Source: Thermococcus paralvinellae
GTDB lineage: Archaea > Methanobacteriota_B > Thermococci > Thermococcales > Thermococcaceae
Assembly: GCF_000517445.1 (NCBI RefSeq)
Contig: NZ_CP006965.1
Span: 620,001 to 684,000, forward strand
Direction of reading: 5' to 3'
Length of the DNA stretch: 64,000 nucleotides
The translations under genes were made by a program, and so were the position numbers. The notes under the pieces were generated by a model, which saw only the letters and a program-made list of their open reading frames with translations, was not told the origin of the DNA and did no database searches. Shown here piece by piece: positions 1 to 8,597 of the stretch. Numbering within the stretch: position 1 is the stretch's first letter; every line of letters begins with the position of its first letter.

Positions 1-98
1 ACAGTTCCACCACCACAGCCGGGGCATAGGGCTGTAGGTAAAGCCTCTTTTCTCAGATATTTTGCCATTTTATATCTGGTGTAAATCTCCTTGGCCAT
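1..98 (-). CDS. korB: 2-oxoacid:ferredoxin oxidoreductase, beta subunit (5' end only)
   Basis: Only the first 32 codons are in the window; the gene runs off the left edge. The peptide starts MAKEIYTRYKMAKYL and reaches a CPGCGGG motif at residues 25-31, typical of the N-terminus of the thiamine-pyrophosphate-binding beta subunit of 2-oxoglutarate/2-oxoacid:ferredoxin oxidoreductases, where these cysteines help ligate an Fe-S cluster. The ATG lies one base after the alpha-subunit stop, so the two are translationally coupled. Whether the enzyme prefers 2-oxoglutarate or another 2-oxoacid cannot be told from this fragment. Confidence 0.85.
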   Translation of the reverse strand, partial: MAKEIYTRYKMAKYLRKEALPTALCPGCGGGT

Positions 99-99
99 C

Positions 100-1287
100 T
101 CACACACCCCTTATCTCGCGGAGAATTTCTTCAACCGTTAAAGGAACTCCACCGATCTTGTTAACCCCTTTTAGAATTACATCATCATTTACATAGCGCT
201 GCACTTCGAGGATTAGCTGTCCAAGGTTCATCTCTGGGACGATAATTGCTCTGACTTTCTTTGCAAGCTCTTTAACTTTTTTACCTGGGAACGGATGAAC
301 AGTCTTTGGAATGAAGAGTCCAACTTTTATGCCCTCTTCTCTTGCCTTGAGAACAGCACCAAGGGATGGTCTTGCTGAGACCCCCCAGCTTATTACGAGG
401 ATTTCCATATCATCGGTGAAATACTCTTCCCACTTCTCTATCTCCTTTTCGTGCTTCTTAATCTTCTTGTGCAAACGGTTTACAAGTTTTATATGTACTT
501 CAGGTGTGTAAACGTCCCTCAGACCTGTCTCCTTGTGAGTTGAACCTGTTACATGAGTAAAATAACCGTGACCAAAGAGAGGCATCGGTGGAACAAGGGA
601 GCCATCAACATCTCCAAATGGATATTTTGCTTCCTTCTCATTTTTGGGGAGCTTTCTGTAAACTATCTCAACTTCTTCTGGATCGGGAATTCTTATCTGC
701 TCCCTTGTATGTCCAATTACGCCATCAGCGAGAAGAACAACTGGGATTCTGAGCTTTTCGGAAATATTAAATGCTCTTATCGTTTCCCAGAATGAGTCTT
801 CAACACTTATTGGCGAAATAGCAACAATTGGATGGTCCCCATGAGTCCCCCATCTTGCTTGGAAAAAATCTCCCTGGGCACCTTTTGTTGCTTGTCCAGT
901 TGATGGTCCGCTTCTCTGGACATCAACAACAACTATTGGAGTTTCAGTCATGATTGCATAGCCAAGATTTTCCTGCATTAGGCTGAATCCAGGGCCACTT
1001 GTTGCAGTCATTGATTTTAATCCGGTCCAAGATGCCCCTATAATAGCGGCAATACTTCCAATCTCGTCCTCCATTTGGATGTAATAACCTCTAACTTTTG
1101 GCAACTCTCTTGCCATTGTCTCGGCAATTTCACTTGCAGGTGTTATTGGATAGCCTGCGTAGAATCTACAGCCTGCGAAGATTGCTCCGTAGGCTATTGC
1201 CTCATCACCTTGCATGAAATAGTTCCCCTTAGGGTAAAGCTTTTTCAGAAGGGCAATTTGCTCTGGTTCATCGCCTCGAATAATCAT
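100..1287 (-). CDS. korA: 2-oxoacid:ferredoxin oxidoreductase, alpha subunit
   Basis: This is the alpha subunit (395 aa) of a KorA-type enzyme, which oxidatively decarboxylates 2-oxoacids to acyl-CoA and reduces ferredoxin in the cytoplasm. A YPITPASE segment lies near residue 45 and an SGPG loop follows near residue 98; both are typical of the pyrimidine-binding pyruvate:ferredoxin oxidoreductase domain. The C-terminal part is the transketolase-like domain II. I chose the ATG at 1287 because a GGTGG site sits just upstream; a GTG at 1296 is possible. It lies between the delta (ferredoxin) and beta subunits, in delta-alpha-beta order. Confidence 0.92.
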   Translation of the reverse strand: MIIRGDEPEQIALLKKLYPKGNYFMQGDEAIAYGAIFAGCRFYAGYPITPASEIAETMARELPKVRGYYIQMEDEIGSIAAIIGASWTGLKSMTATSGPGFSLMQENLGYAIMTETPIVVVDVQRSGPSTGQATKGAQGDFFQARWGTHGDHPIVAISPISVEDSFWETIRAFNISEKLRIPVVLLADGVIGHTREQIRIPDPEEVEIVYRKLPKNEKEAKYPFGDVDGSLVPPMPLFGHGYFTHVTGSTHKETGLRDVYTPEVHIKLVNRLHKKIKKHEKEIEKWEEYFTDDMEILVISWGVSARPSLGAVLKAREEGIKVGLFIPKTVHPFPGKKVKELAKKVRAIIVPEMNLGQLILEVQRYVNDDVILKGVNKIGGVPLTVEEILREIRGV

Positions 1288-1289
1288 AA

Positions 1290-1547
1290 TTACCACCTAA
1301 CAGCTATAGCAAAGTCAGGGCAAAGTAGTTCACAGAGTTTGCACCTTACACACTTGTCAGCGTGAACTGGAACCGGGTAATGCACACCCTTTTCGCTCAG
1401 CTCTTTGCTCCATTCAAAGACCTTTCTTGGGCAGAGCTCAACGCAGATTCCACAGCCTTTGCATAGAAAAGTGTCAACGTCAATTTCTACGTTTTCGGTC
1501 TTCCCTATCACAAGATAGTTTTCCTTTTTAATTTCGACATCTGCCAT
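1290..1547 (-). CDS. korD: 2-oxoacid:ferredoxin oxidoreductase, delta (ferredoxin-like) subunit
   Basis: This 85-aa protein carries two 4Fe-4S motifs, CxxCxxCxxxC at residues 29-39 and again at 66-76, each followed by proline as in bacterial-type ferredoxins. It passes electrons from the catalytic subunits to external ferredoxin. The ATG at 1547 is preceded by AGGTGAT at good spacing; an in-frame ATG two codons upstream (1553) sits too close to that site. The gene is first in the operon, two bases ahead of the alpha subunit ATG. Confidence 0.9.
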   Translation of the reverse strand: MADVEIKKENYLVIGKTENVEIDVDTFLCKGCGICVELCPRKVFEWSKELSEKGVHYPVPVHADKCVRCKLCELLCPDFAIAVRW

Positions 1548-1588
1548 AATCATCACCTGCAAATCGCTCAGAATTTTTACGTATGTAA

Positions 1589-1609
1589 AACATTTAAAGC
1601 TTTCGAAAA
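1589..1609 (-). promoter_or_regulatory. Promoter of the kor operon
   Basis: On the minus strand a purine-rich BRE (TTTTCGAAAG) runs directly into a TATA box (CTTTAAATG). It lies about 45 bases before the chosen korD start, leaving room for a short leader with a ribosome site. Confidence 0.6.
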
Positions 1610-1784
1610 CCAAAAGTGTGGTATTGTCTAGATCAGACACTATTCATCCTTGTGCATTAAAAAAAGAATTTTAAGAGTTTATTTGGCAGTTTTGACAATG
1701 CAAATGAATACTTTTTAAAAAAGTTTTGTAATAAAGTTATTTTGCAAATGTAAAGGGCTAATCTAAATTTCTTCTTGAGAAACA

Positions 1785-2753
1785 TCAGTAAGTGATCAAC
1801 TGCCAATCTAGAATTCCTTCTTGGACTATATAACTCCACTCAGCTTTGCATTTGTGGTCAAGATTCTTAAGATATTTAAGTTCTTGAGTTGCCGAAAACT
1901 TTCTTATTGCATCAGCAATCATCTTATCGCATTCCCCACAATTGTGAGGACCCCTCTTTGAACCAGCACCTACTGGATCACTGAGGATTCTCTTTTTTGG
2001 ATATGTCTTTTTGGCCCATTTTAAAACCTCAACAACGCTCCACAACCATGGAGGTCTGTACTCATTTTTCTCCCAAAGTCTTTCATATGTGGTTCCTTTT
2101 TGAATATTTGTGACGTTTATGGAAAATGTGTCTGTATAGGGTGCTGCCATCTTTATACTCTCTTTTATATCTTCAATTCCATCTCTTTCGCTTAAGAAAA
2201 TCGGCTTTAAGAGGAGATATGTTTTAACTTTTGCACCAGCACTTCTTATCTCTTCACTGGCCTTAACAAACTGCTTGAAGGTGTTTCCCTTATTTATGCT
2301 TACATCAGCTATGTTATCGTTTGCAGTCTCAAGGCCAATAGCAACTTCAAAATGTTTATCCCCAACAATATCGGCAAGCTCCTTAACAGCATCGTATCTC
2401 ACGAGCTCTGACCTTGACTCAATCACAATTTCCTTAATATTATTATATTCAGCCAAAAGTTTGAAGATTTTCTTCCTTGTTTCTGGTTTAAGCTCACTGT
2501 TATCAAGAAAGCTTCCCGAAGTGAAAATTCTTACAGCAACTCTCTCTTTCCCTTCAATTTTCTTAAGGGCTTTTTCCACATATCTAACTATTTCCTCCTG
2601 GCTCCATGGATTTTTAGGCGCTGAAGCTGGATAAGAACACATATAACAAGCTTTTCCAATTCTATAGCGATAACATCCGATAGTTGGCAAGATTATGAAT
2701 AATGCGACTCCTTTTTCTCCAGCAACATTGTCTTCGCTTGTCCAATAAGTCAT
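1785..2753 (-). CDS. Archaeosine biosynthesis radical SAM protein RaSEA
   Basis: This 322-aa Elp3-like radical SAM protein has its cluster cysteines at residues 27, 36 and 39, a C-x8-C-x2-C spacing wider than the canonical CxxxCxxC, as in RaSEA. The C-terminal third has a conserved CGEC pair and a DHKC motif. RaSEA partners ArcS and converts the lysine adduct of preQ0 at tRNA position 15 into archaeosine. ATG at 2753 has GGTGAG four bases upstream; a TTG at 2768 is less likely. It is monocistronic, divergent from the next gene. Confidence 0.85.
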   Translation of the reverse strand: MTYWTSEDNVAGEKGVALFIILPTIGCYRYRIGKACYMCSYPASAPKNPWSQEEIVRYVEKALKKIEGKERVAVRIFTSGSFLDNSELKPETRKKIFKLLAEYNNIKEIVIESRSELVRYDAVKELADIVGDKHFEVAIGLETANDNIADVSINKGNTFKQFVKASEEIRSAGAKVKTYLLLKPIFLSERDGIEDIKESIKMAAPYTDTFSINVTNIQKGTTYERLWEKNEYRPPWLWSVVEVLKWAKKTYPKKRILSDPVGAGSKRGPHNCGECDKMIADAIRKFSATQELKYLKNLDHKCKAEWSYIVQEGILDWQLITY

Positions 2754-2805
2754 TTTCTCACCTACCAAGGCATTGGAGTTTGGGTTTTTAAAGTTGCTGT
2801 GTTGT

Positions 2806-2822
2806 TTTTCAACTTATAAAGA
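2806..2822 (+). promoter_or_regulatory. Promoter of the DUF996 gene
   Basis: ACTTATAAAG at 2812-2821 is a good TATA box. The predicted transcript start near 2843 leaves a roughly 30-base leader carrying GGTGAG before the ATG at 2872. Confidence 0.55.
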
Positions 2823-2871
2823 GAAAAAGTTATATCTGTGGATTATGTAATTTAAACAGTGGTGAGTTGAA

Positions 2872-3456
2872 ATGACTTTGAGTCAAGCAAAAACCTATGG
2901 TGGGGTTGGTGCAATTTTAGCCCTAATAGGTGGGGCAGTTCCAAAGCTAGGCAGTGTGTTGAGCATAGTTGGTATTGTGCTCATCCTCTTAGCTGTGAAA
3001 GAAATTTCAGATGAAGCTGGTGACGAAGCGATTTTCAAGAATTACTTGATTTCGTTTGTACTTCAGGTTGGTGCATTTGTTGCCTTGATAATTGCTATCA
3101 TAGCAGTTCTAGGAACATCAATCATAGCAATGGGTGGTCCAAGGGCGTTTGAACATGAAATGCAAGATTTTGGAGCAATAATGGCAATCATAGGTAGCAT
3201 TCTCGTCGGCTTTATAATATTCTGGATTCTGTTCTCGCTCGGCTCTTACTATCTCAAGAAGAGCTATGAACTGATAGCTGAGTACACAGGTGTTGATCTC
3301 TTTAAAACGACGGGATTACTTTATTTCATAGGTGCTCTGACTGCAATAATATTCATTGGACTGCTAATAATTCTTGTAGCGAGAATCCTTGAGATTGTGG
3401 CTTACTTCTCTCTTCCAGAGGAACTGCCATCTAAGCAGAGCGCAGTGATAACATAA
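2872..3456 (+). CDS. DUF996-type integral membrane protein
   Basis: This 194-aa protein consists of hydrophobic segments at about residues 10-42, 60-88, 102-125 and 147-175, separated by a charged loop (EISDEAGDEAI) and a YYLKKSYE segment. Size and layout match the archaeal DUF996 family, whose function is unknown. It is preceded by its own TATA box and GGTGAG ribosome site and followed by a T-rich stretch, so it looks monocistronic. Nothing in its neighbours suggests a role. Confidence 0.75.
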   Translation: MTLSQAKTYGGVGAILALIGGAVPKLGSVLSIVGIVLILLAVKEISDEAGDEAIFKNYLISFVLQVGAFVALIIAIIAVLGTSIIAMGGPRAFEHEMQDFGAIMAIIGSILVGFIIFWILFSLGSYYLKKSYELIAEYTGVDLFKTTGLLYFIGALTAIIFIGLLIILVARILEIVAYFSLPEELPSKQSAVIT

Positions 3457-3477
3457 TTGTTTTTGTTTTTACCACAT
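3457..3477 (+). terminator. T-rich transcription terminator
   Basis: Two runs of five T residues directly follow the DUF996 stop, the usual form of an archaeal intrinsic terminator, without a stem-loop. Confidence 0.4.
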
Positions 3478-3485
3478 TTTCTTAC

Positions 3486-3500
3486 CACAAATTTATAAGC
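3486..3500 (+). promoter_or_regulatory. surE promoter, probably leaderless
   Basis: ATTTATAAGC at 3491-3500 is centred about 25 bases before the ATG at 3521, so transcription should start at or next to the start codon. No ribosome site precedes the ATG. Confidence 0.55.
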
Positions 3501-3520
3501 AATTCTGAGGAGTTTAGTTC

Positions 3521-4306
3521 ATGCCAAAGATACTCATAACGAACGATGATGGAATTAATTCAAGGGGAATTAAAGCAGCAGTTGAAGCCCTCCAGGGACT
3601 TGGAGATATCTATGTTATCGCTCCAATGTTTCAAAGGAGTGCAAGTGGAAGGGCAATGACTTTACATAGACCTCTCAGAGCCAAACGCGTGGCCATGGAG
3701 GGAGTTAGAGCAGCATATGCCTTAGATGGAATGCCTGTGGACTGTGTAATTTTTGCCTTGGCTCGTTTTGGAAGCTTTGACCTGGCAATTAGCGGAATCA
3801 ATTTGGGCGAAAACATGAGCACTGAAATTACGATCTCCGGAACTGCAAGTGCTGCAATTGAAGCTGCGACTCATGGGATTCCGAGTATAGCGATAAGCCT
3901 TGAAGTTAATAGGGAGAAGCATAAATTCGGCCAGGGAGAGGAAATTAACTTCACAACAGCAAAATTCTTTCTGAGGAAAATTGCAGATGCCGTCCTTAGG
4001 AAAGGACTCCCCGAAGGTGTGGACATGCTCAACGTTAACGTTCCCTATGATGCAAATGAAAACACTCCAATGGATATTACACGCTTAGCAAGAAGAATGT
4101 ATCAGCCATCAATTGAAGAACGGATCGATCCAAAGGGGACACCCTATTATTGGATTGTCGGGACACAGTGCCCAAAGGAAGTCCTCGAACCAGGGACCGA
4201 TATGTATGTTGTAAAAGTTGAGAGAAAAGTCAGCGTAACTCCAATAAATATAGATATGACGGCCAAAGTGGATTTAGGACAATTAAAGAAGCACTTGGGA
4301 ATTTAG
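3521..4306 (+). CDS. surE: 5'/3'-nucleotidase SurE
   Basis: This 261-aa protein is a metal-dependent phosphatase acting on nucleoside 5'- and 3'-monophosphates. The family signature NDDG lies at residues 8-11, followed by the APMFQRSASG loop near 35-44 and a GINLGENMS segment near 93-101 that supply further metal and phosphate ligands. Length and motif order match the SurE family throughout. The TATA box at 3491-3500 implies a leaderless transcript. Confidence 0.95.
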   Translation: MPKILITNDDGINSRGIKAAVEALQGLGDIYVIAPMFQRSASGRAMTLHRPLRAKRVAMEGVRAAYALDGMPVDCVIFALARFGSFDLAISGINLGENMSTEITISGTASAAIEAATHGIPSIAISLEVNREKHKFGQGEEINFTTAKFFLRKIADAVLRKGLPEGVDMLNVNVPYDANENTPMDITRLARRMYQPSIEERIDPKGTPYYWIVGTQCPKEVLEPGTDMYVVKVERKVSVTPINIDMTAKVDLGQLKKHLGI

Positions 4307-4360
4307 ATTTAATGCTTAACTTTTTAAAGTGCGATTAAACCTTCTTGGGGGGGATTAAGA

Positions 4361-4984
4361 TTGATTGTGCTAAAACATCTACTCTATGCATATGCAGCAC
4401 TGTTTGCGATTACGAATCCCATTGGAGCAGTACCAGTGTTTTTGAGCGTAACACATGGGGTTTCCTTACGGGATAGAGTTAGGATTGCTAAAAAAGTCAT
4501 GATAACAGTGCTTTTAACATTGCTAACATTTGCTCTAATTGGGGAGTGGATATTCTCGTTTTTTGGGTCAAGTGTTGATGCTTTCTCTATTGCAGGTGGG
4601 ATCTTACTCTTCAGAATGGCCCTTGACATGCTCAGTGGACAGATTTCAAAGGTTAAGATAAGCGAAGAAGAAGCAGAAGAGATAACGCTTGAGGATATTG
4701 CAATAATCCCATTAGCAATTCCCCTAATTTCTGGCCCAGGTGCAATAACAACTGTAATGCTCTACATGGCAAAAAGCCCAAGTGTAGTTGAAAAATCAAT
4801 GGTTCTGCTAGCAGTCCTATTAGTTAGCATAACTACGTACTTAATTTTGCTTTCAGCAGATAAAGTTGAGAAGAAGCTCGGAAAGGTTGGAATTAAGGTC
4901 TTAACAAGAATGATGGGTTTAATATTAGCTTCAATTTCAGTTCAAATGGTCATAAATGGCATTAAAGGTGCTTTTGGAGTCTAA
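4361..4984 (+). CDS. MarC-family (UPF0056) integral membrane protein
   Basis: This 207-aa protein has about six membrane segments, beginning with a conserved FAITNPIGAVPVFL motif in the first helix and a PLAIPLISGPGAITTVML motif around the middle. Both motifs recur in the two halves of MarC/UPF0056 proteins. The biochemical role of the family is unsettled despite the multiple-antibiotic-resistance name. I chose TTG at 4361 because a run of seven G residues lies eight bases upstream; GTG at 4367 is the alternative. Confidence 0.85.
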   Translation: MIVLKHLLYAYAALFAITNPIGAVPVFLSVTHGVSLRDRVRIAKKVMITVLLTLLTFALIGEWIFSFFGSSVDAFSIAGGILLFRMALDMLSGQISKVKISEEEAEEITLEDIAIIPLAIPLISGPGAITTVMLYMAKSPSVVEKSMVLLAVLLVSITTYLILLSADKVEKKLGKVGIKVLTRMMGLILASISVQMVINGIKGAFGV

Positions 4985-5011
4985 TGACTAGAGTTCAGAT
5001 GTATGCATGCA

Positions 5012-5078
5012 AAAATTTTTAAAGTCTCTCATCTATGTTTTTGTAGAAAATTTTTGCAAGGCTTATGCTTATAAATGC
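5012..5078 (+). promoter_or_regulatory. Promoter region of the aIF1A-Rio1-KH-Top6 operon
   Basis: Two TATA-like elements are visible: ATTTTTAAAG near 5020-5029 and TTATAAATG at 5069-5077. The upstream one would keep the GGAGGTG ribosome site (5094-5100) in the transcript; the downstream one would start transcription at about that site. The upstream box is therefore the better candidate. Confidence 0.45.
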
Positions 5079-5106
5079 ATAAGTTTAATCACTGGAGGTG
5101 ATGCTC

Positions 5107-5451
5107 ATGGCTAAGCCAAAAAGAGATAATAGGAAAGTTGAGGGTGATGAGGTTATTAGAGTTCCACTCCCAGAGGGAAACCAGCTCTTTGGAGTTGTTG
5201 AACAGGCTTTAGGAGCTGGATGGATGGACGTTAGATGTGAAGATGGAAAGATCAGAAGATGCAGAATTCCAGGAAGGCTTAAGAGGAGAATGTGGATTAA
5301 GGTTGGAGACTTAGTGATAGTTCAGCCTTGGCCTGTTCAAACTGACAAAAGGGGAGATATTGTATATAGGTATACAAAAACTCAAGTTGATTGGCTCATA
5401 AGAAAAGGAAAGATAAGTCAGGAATTCTTAACTGGCGGATTAATGTTGTGA
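5107..5451 (+). CDS. Translation initiation factor aIF1A
   Basis: This 114-aa protein is the archaeal ortholog of eIF1A, an S1/OB-fold factor that occupies the A site of the small subunit during initiation. The basic N-terminal tail (AKPKRDNRK), the central OB fold with [18 protein letters not shown], and the VIVQPWP segment are all present at family spacing. The ATG at 5107 lies six bases after GGAGGTG; GTG 5098 and ATG 5101 overlap or abut that site. It heads an operon with Rio1, a KH protein and topoisomerase VI. Confidence 0.93.
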   Translation: MAKPKRDNRKVEGDEVIRVPLPEGNQLFGVVEQALGAGWMDVRCEDGKIRRCRIPGRLKRRMWIKVGDLVIVQPWPVQTDKRGDIVYRYTKTQVDWLIRKGKISQEFLTGGLML

Positions 5452-5457
5452 TGTTCT

Positions 5458-6228
5458 ATGGACAGGTTAGATAGAGAGATTGCAGAAATACTCGGATTAG
5501 ATGAGCGTAGAGAAAAAGACAGCGAACTGTTCAAAGTTTTCAGTGAAGTCTTTGATAAAACGACTGTTGAGACTTTAAGCTATTTCCACAGAAGGGGCAA
5601 AATAGAGCAACTTTTAGGAGTGATTTCAACAGGTAAAGAGGCAAATGTTTTTGCTGGAGTGGATAGCAGGGGCAATAAAATAGCAGTTAAAATTTACCGC
5701 ACCTACACAACAGAGTTCAGAAGAATCTGGGAGTATTTGGCTGCAGATCCAAGAATTGGCTACCTTCCAAAAGACATTAGAAAGCTTGTCTTTGTCTGGA
5801 CACGGAGGGAATTTAAAAATCTGCAGAGAGCTATGAAATATGCAGTTAGGGCACCAGAACCGATTGCTTTTCGCAATAATATCCTGATAATGGAGTTCAT
5901 TGGGGATGAAAATCCAGCACCTCGTTTGAAGGATGTGGAAAAGGTGTTAGAAAAAAGGGACTTTGAAGAGCTTTATGAGTTTTCAATGAATGCAATAGAG
6001 AGACTCTGGAAGAGAGGAGATATGGTTCACGGAGATTTAAGTGAGTACAACATCTTGATTTGGGAGAAGCCTGTAATAATTGACTGGTCTCAGGCAACTG
6101 TAAAGAGGAATAGAATGAGTTTAACTTTACTATATCGTGATTTGAGGAATATCATCAATTACTTCGGTAGAAAAGGGGTTGCCGTTGATGATCTTGAGGA
6201 GAAGTTCAAAGAGCTAACAGGTGATTAA
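5458..6228 (+). CDS. rio1: Rio1 serine/threonine protein kinase
   Basis: This 256-aa kinase of the RIO family acts in small-subunit ribosome maturation. Seen directly: the flexible ATP loop STGKEANVF (residues 57-65), the ATP-anchoring lysine in IAVKIY (K78), the catalytic HGDLSEYNIL (D193, N198) and the metal-binding IIDWSQA (D209), which replaces the DFG of ordinary kinases. It lies six bases after aIF1A and next to the Dim2-like KH protein, so three small-subunit factors are cotranscribed. Confidence 0.95.
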   Translation: MDRLDREIAEILGLDERREKDSELFKVFSEVFDKTTVETLSYFHRRGKIEQLLGVISTGKEANVFAGVDSRGNKIAVKIYRTYTTEFRRIWEYLAADPRIGYLPKDIRKLVFVWTRREFKNLQRAMKYAVRAPEPIAFRNNILIMEFIGDENPAPRLKDVEKVLEKRDFEELYEFSMNAIERLWKRGDMVHGDLSEYNILIWEKPVIIDWSQATVKRNRMSLTLLYRDLRNIINYFGRKGVAVDDLEEKFKELTGD

Positions 6229-6229
6229 T

Positions 6230-6898
6230 ATGGAGGAAGAGTTTGACAAGCTACTCAAGAAGTATGAGTATGTTGATAAAGAGGGTGAGAAGGAAAGTGA
6301 ATTTGGAGAGAACATAGATTATGAGGCCTTTGGTGAGCAAGAAGAATTCGTGAGGATTCCAAAGGAGAGAATTGGGGTTCTCATTGGAAAGAAAGGCTCA
6401 ACCAAGAAGAAAATTGAAGAGATTACAAAGACCAGAATAGAGGTGGACAGTGAAACTGGTGAAGTGTTCATAAGCTCAACTGAAAAAACAGATGACCCAT
6501 TAGCAGTTTGGAAAGCAAGGGATGTCGTAATGGCTATTGGTAGGGGATTTTCTCCAGAGAGAGCTTTCCGTCTGTTCAACGAAGGTGAAGTTCTTGAGAT
6601 AATCAACTTAAGCGATATAATCATTGGAAACGAAAAGAATGCCTTGCCGAGAATTAGAGGTAGAATAATCGGTAGGAAAGGAAGAACAAGAGAGATTATT
6701 GAGGAAATGAGCGGTGCAAGCGTTAGTGTTTACGGCAAAACAGTCGCTATCATCGGGAACCCTATTCAAGTTGAGATTGCCAAGACTGCCATAGAGAAAT
6801 TGGCCAAGGGTTCCCCACATGGGACTGTGTATAAGTACCTCGAAAGGAGAAAGAAGGATTTAGAGCTTGAAGGAGGCGTTTATTATGGCAAAGGCTAA
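6230..6898 (+). CDS. Dim2/Pno1-like KH-domain RNA-binding protein
   Basis: This 222-aa protein has an acidic N-terminal extension followed by two KH domains, with GKKG at residues 53-56 and GRKG at 148-151 on their RNA-binding loops. This is the arrangement of archaeal Dim2p/Pno1, which binds the 3' region of 16S rRNA during 30S assembly and partners Rio1. ATG at 6230 is preceded by GGTGAT that overlaps the rio1 stop; a GTG at 6221 is less likely. Its last 14 bases overlap the start of top6B. Confidence 0.88.
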   Translation: MEEEFDKLLKKYEYVDKEGEKESEFGENIDYEAFGEQEEFVRIPKERIGVLIGKKGSTKKKIEEITKTRIEVDSETGEVFISSTEKTDDPLAVWKARDVVMAIGRGFSPERAFRLFNEGEVLEIINLSDIIIGNEKNALPRIRGRIIGRKGRTREIIEEMSGASVSVYGKTVAIIGNPIQVEIAKTAIEKLAKGSPHGTVYKYLERRKKDLELEGGVYYGKG

Positions 6899-8597
6899 AG
6901 AACTCTTTAAAGAATTTAAAATTCAGAGCGTCAGCGAATTCTTCAGAAGAAACGCCGCAATGTTAGGTTACACCGGGAAAATTCGCTCACTTACAACAGT
7001 GGTTCATGAGGCTGTCACGAATTCTTTAGATGCATGTGAAGAGGCTGGAATTTTACCCTATGTGAGGGTTGAGATAGAGGAGCTTGGTAGGGAGCATTAC
7101 AAAATAATCGTTGAAGACAACGGTCCGGGAATCCCAGAGAAGTTCATAACTCACGTTTTCGGAAAGATGCTTGCCGGTACAAAGGCTCACAGAAATATAC
7201 AGAGCAGAGGTCAACAGGGTATTGGTATCAGCGGTGCAGTCATGTTTGCCCAAATTACAAGCGGAAAGGCAACGCGCGTAATAACTTCAACTGGTGGGGA
7301 TGAGATAATTGAGGCATGGGTTAAGATTGATGTTGAAAAGAATGAGGGTAAAATTGTCAAGAAGCTTAAGCACCCAAATCCAACGGGCTGGAGAGGAACA
7401 AGGATAGAGCTAGAGGTTAAAAACGTCAAATATGTCCGCTCAAAGCAGGGTGTTTTCTGGTATCTCAAGCTCACAGCTATTGCCAACCCCCACGCTCATA
7501 TTGAGTTAATTGAACCAGATGGAAAACTTATTGTCTTTCCACGCTCAAGTGAAGAAATCCCAAAGCCTCCGGTTGAGATGAAACCACATCCAAAGGGTGT
7601 TATGACAGATGACATCTATAGAATGGCAAAGAAGACGAGGAAGAACACAGTAAAGAGATTTTTGATTTCCGAGTTCTCAAGAATCAGCGACAAGAAAATA
7701 GATGAGCTCATCAAATACATAGCCGCAATTAGGCTCATTAACCGCGAGGAGGATAAGAGAATAAAAGACCAGCTCTTTGAGAGATTAGCTAAAGGAGAAG
7801 TGGATTTAATTTTGAAAAGCTATGGAAGAAGGGCAAAGAAGGTTCTTAAAGAGGTTCAAAAGCTCATGGAAAAACCTCCAGAAAAACTTAGCTGGCATGA
7901 AGCTGAGGAGATAGTTGAGGCGTTTAAGTACATGAAGTTCTTAGCACCTCCAACCCATGGATTAAGACCAATTGGGGAGGAAAATATCGTTAAAGGTCTC
8001 ACCGGAATTCTCAAACCAGAGTTTGTTACCGCAGTTACGAGATCACCTAAAGTTTACAGAGGTGGAATTCCATTCCAAGTTGAGGTTGGTTTGGCTTACG
8101 GCGGTGAGCTCGAAAGCACGTTTAATCTCCTAAGATATGCCAACAGAGTTCCTTTATTATTTGATGCAGGTGCATGTGTAACAACAATGGCTGCCCGTAG
8201 CATAGATTGGAAGCGCTACAAAGTTGAGGACTTAGACAGAGCTCCCTTAACACTTCTGATCAACGTCATCAGCGTCCACGTTCCTTACACCTCAACAGGA
8301 AAGCAGAGCATAGCCAATGAAGACGAGATTTATGAAGAGATAAGGCTAGCCATAATGGAAGCAGCGAGAAGATTGCAGACGTATTTAAGCGGTAAGCATA
8401 GGAGATTATATCAAGTCAAGAGGAAGAAAACGCTTCAAAAATATGTTCCAGAAATAGCGAGAGCTTTGAGTATCTTAACAGGCGAGCCTGAGGAGAAGAT
8501 TAAGGAATACTTCCTTAGATTGATTGAGAAGAAGTTTGAAAATGTTGAGGAAACATTAGAACAAGCAGTGGAGGTTGAAGCAGATGCTGAAGCGTGA
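6885..8597 (+). CDS. top6B: DNA topoisomerase VI subunit B
   Basis: This 570-aa protein is the GHKL ATPase subunit of the type IIB topoisomerase that relaxes and decatenates DNA. The N-terminal Bergerat fold shows [12 protein letters not shown] (about residues 38-49) and VEDNGPGIP (about 75-83), followed by the QGIGISG lid. The middle and transducer domains follow at normal length. ATG at 6885 has GGAGG eight bases upstream. The start lies inside the 3' end of the KH gene and the stop overlaps the top6A start region, indicating tight coupling with subunit A. Confidence 0.96.
   Translation: MAKAKELFKEFKIQSVSEFFRRNAAMLGYTGKIRSLTTVVHEAVTNSLDACEEAGILPYVRVEIEELGREHYKIIVEDNGPGIPEKFITHVFGKMLAGTKAHRNIQSRGQQGIGISGAVMFAQITSGKATRVITSTGGDEIIEAWVKIDVEKNEGKIVKKLKHPNPTGWRGTRIELEVKNVKYVRSKQGVFWYLKLTAIANPHAHIELIEPDGKLIVFPRSSEEIPKPPVEMKPHPKGVMTDDIYRMAKKTRKNTVKRFLISEFSRISDKKIDELIKYIAAIRLINREEDKRIKDQLFERLAKGEVDLILKSYGRRAKKVLKEVQKLMEKPPEKLSWHEAEEIVEAFKYMKFLAPPTHGLRPIGEENIVKGLTGILKPEFVTAVTRSPKVYRGGIPFQVEVGLAYGGELESTFNLLRYANRVPLLFDAGACVTTMAARSIDWKRYKVEDLDRAPLTLLINVISVHVPYTSTGKQSIANEDEIYEEIRLAIMEAARRLQTYLSGKHRRLYQVKRKKTLQKYVPEIARALSILTGEPEEKIKEYFLRLIEKKFENVEETLEQAVEVEADAEA

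Noticed and set aside
1650-1840. Possible 60-codon gene on the minus strand after RaSEA
   Set aside because: It overlaps the RaSEA 3' end in another frame, has no ribosome site, and its composition is that of AT-rich spacer.
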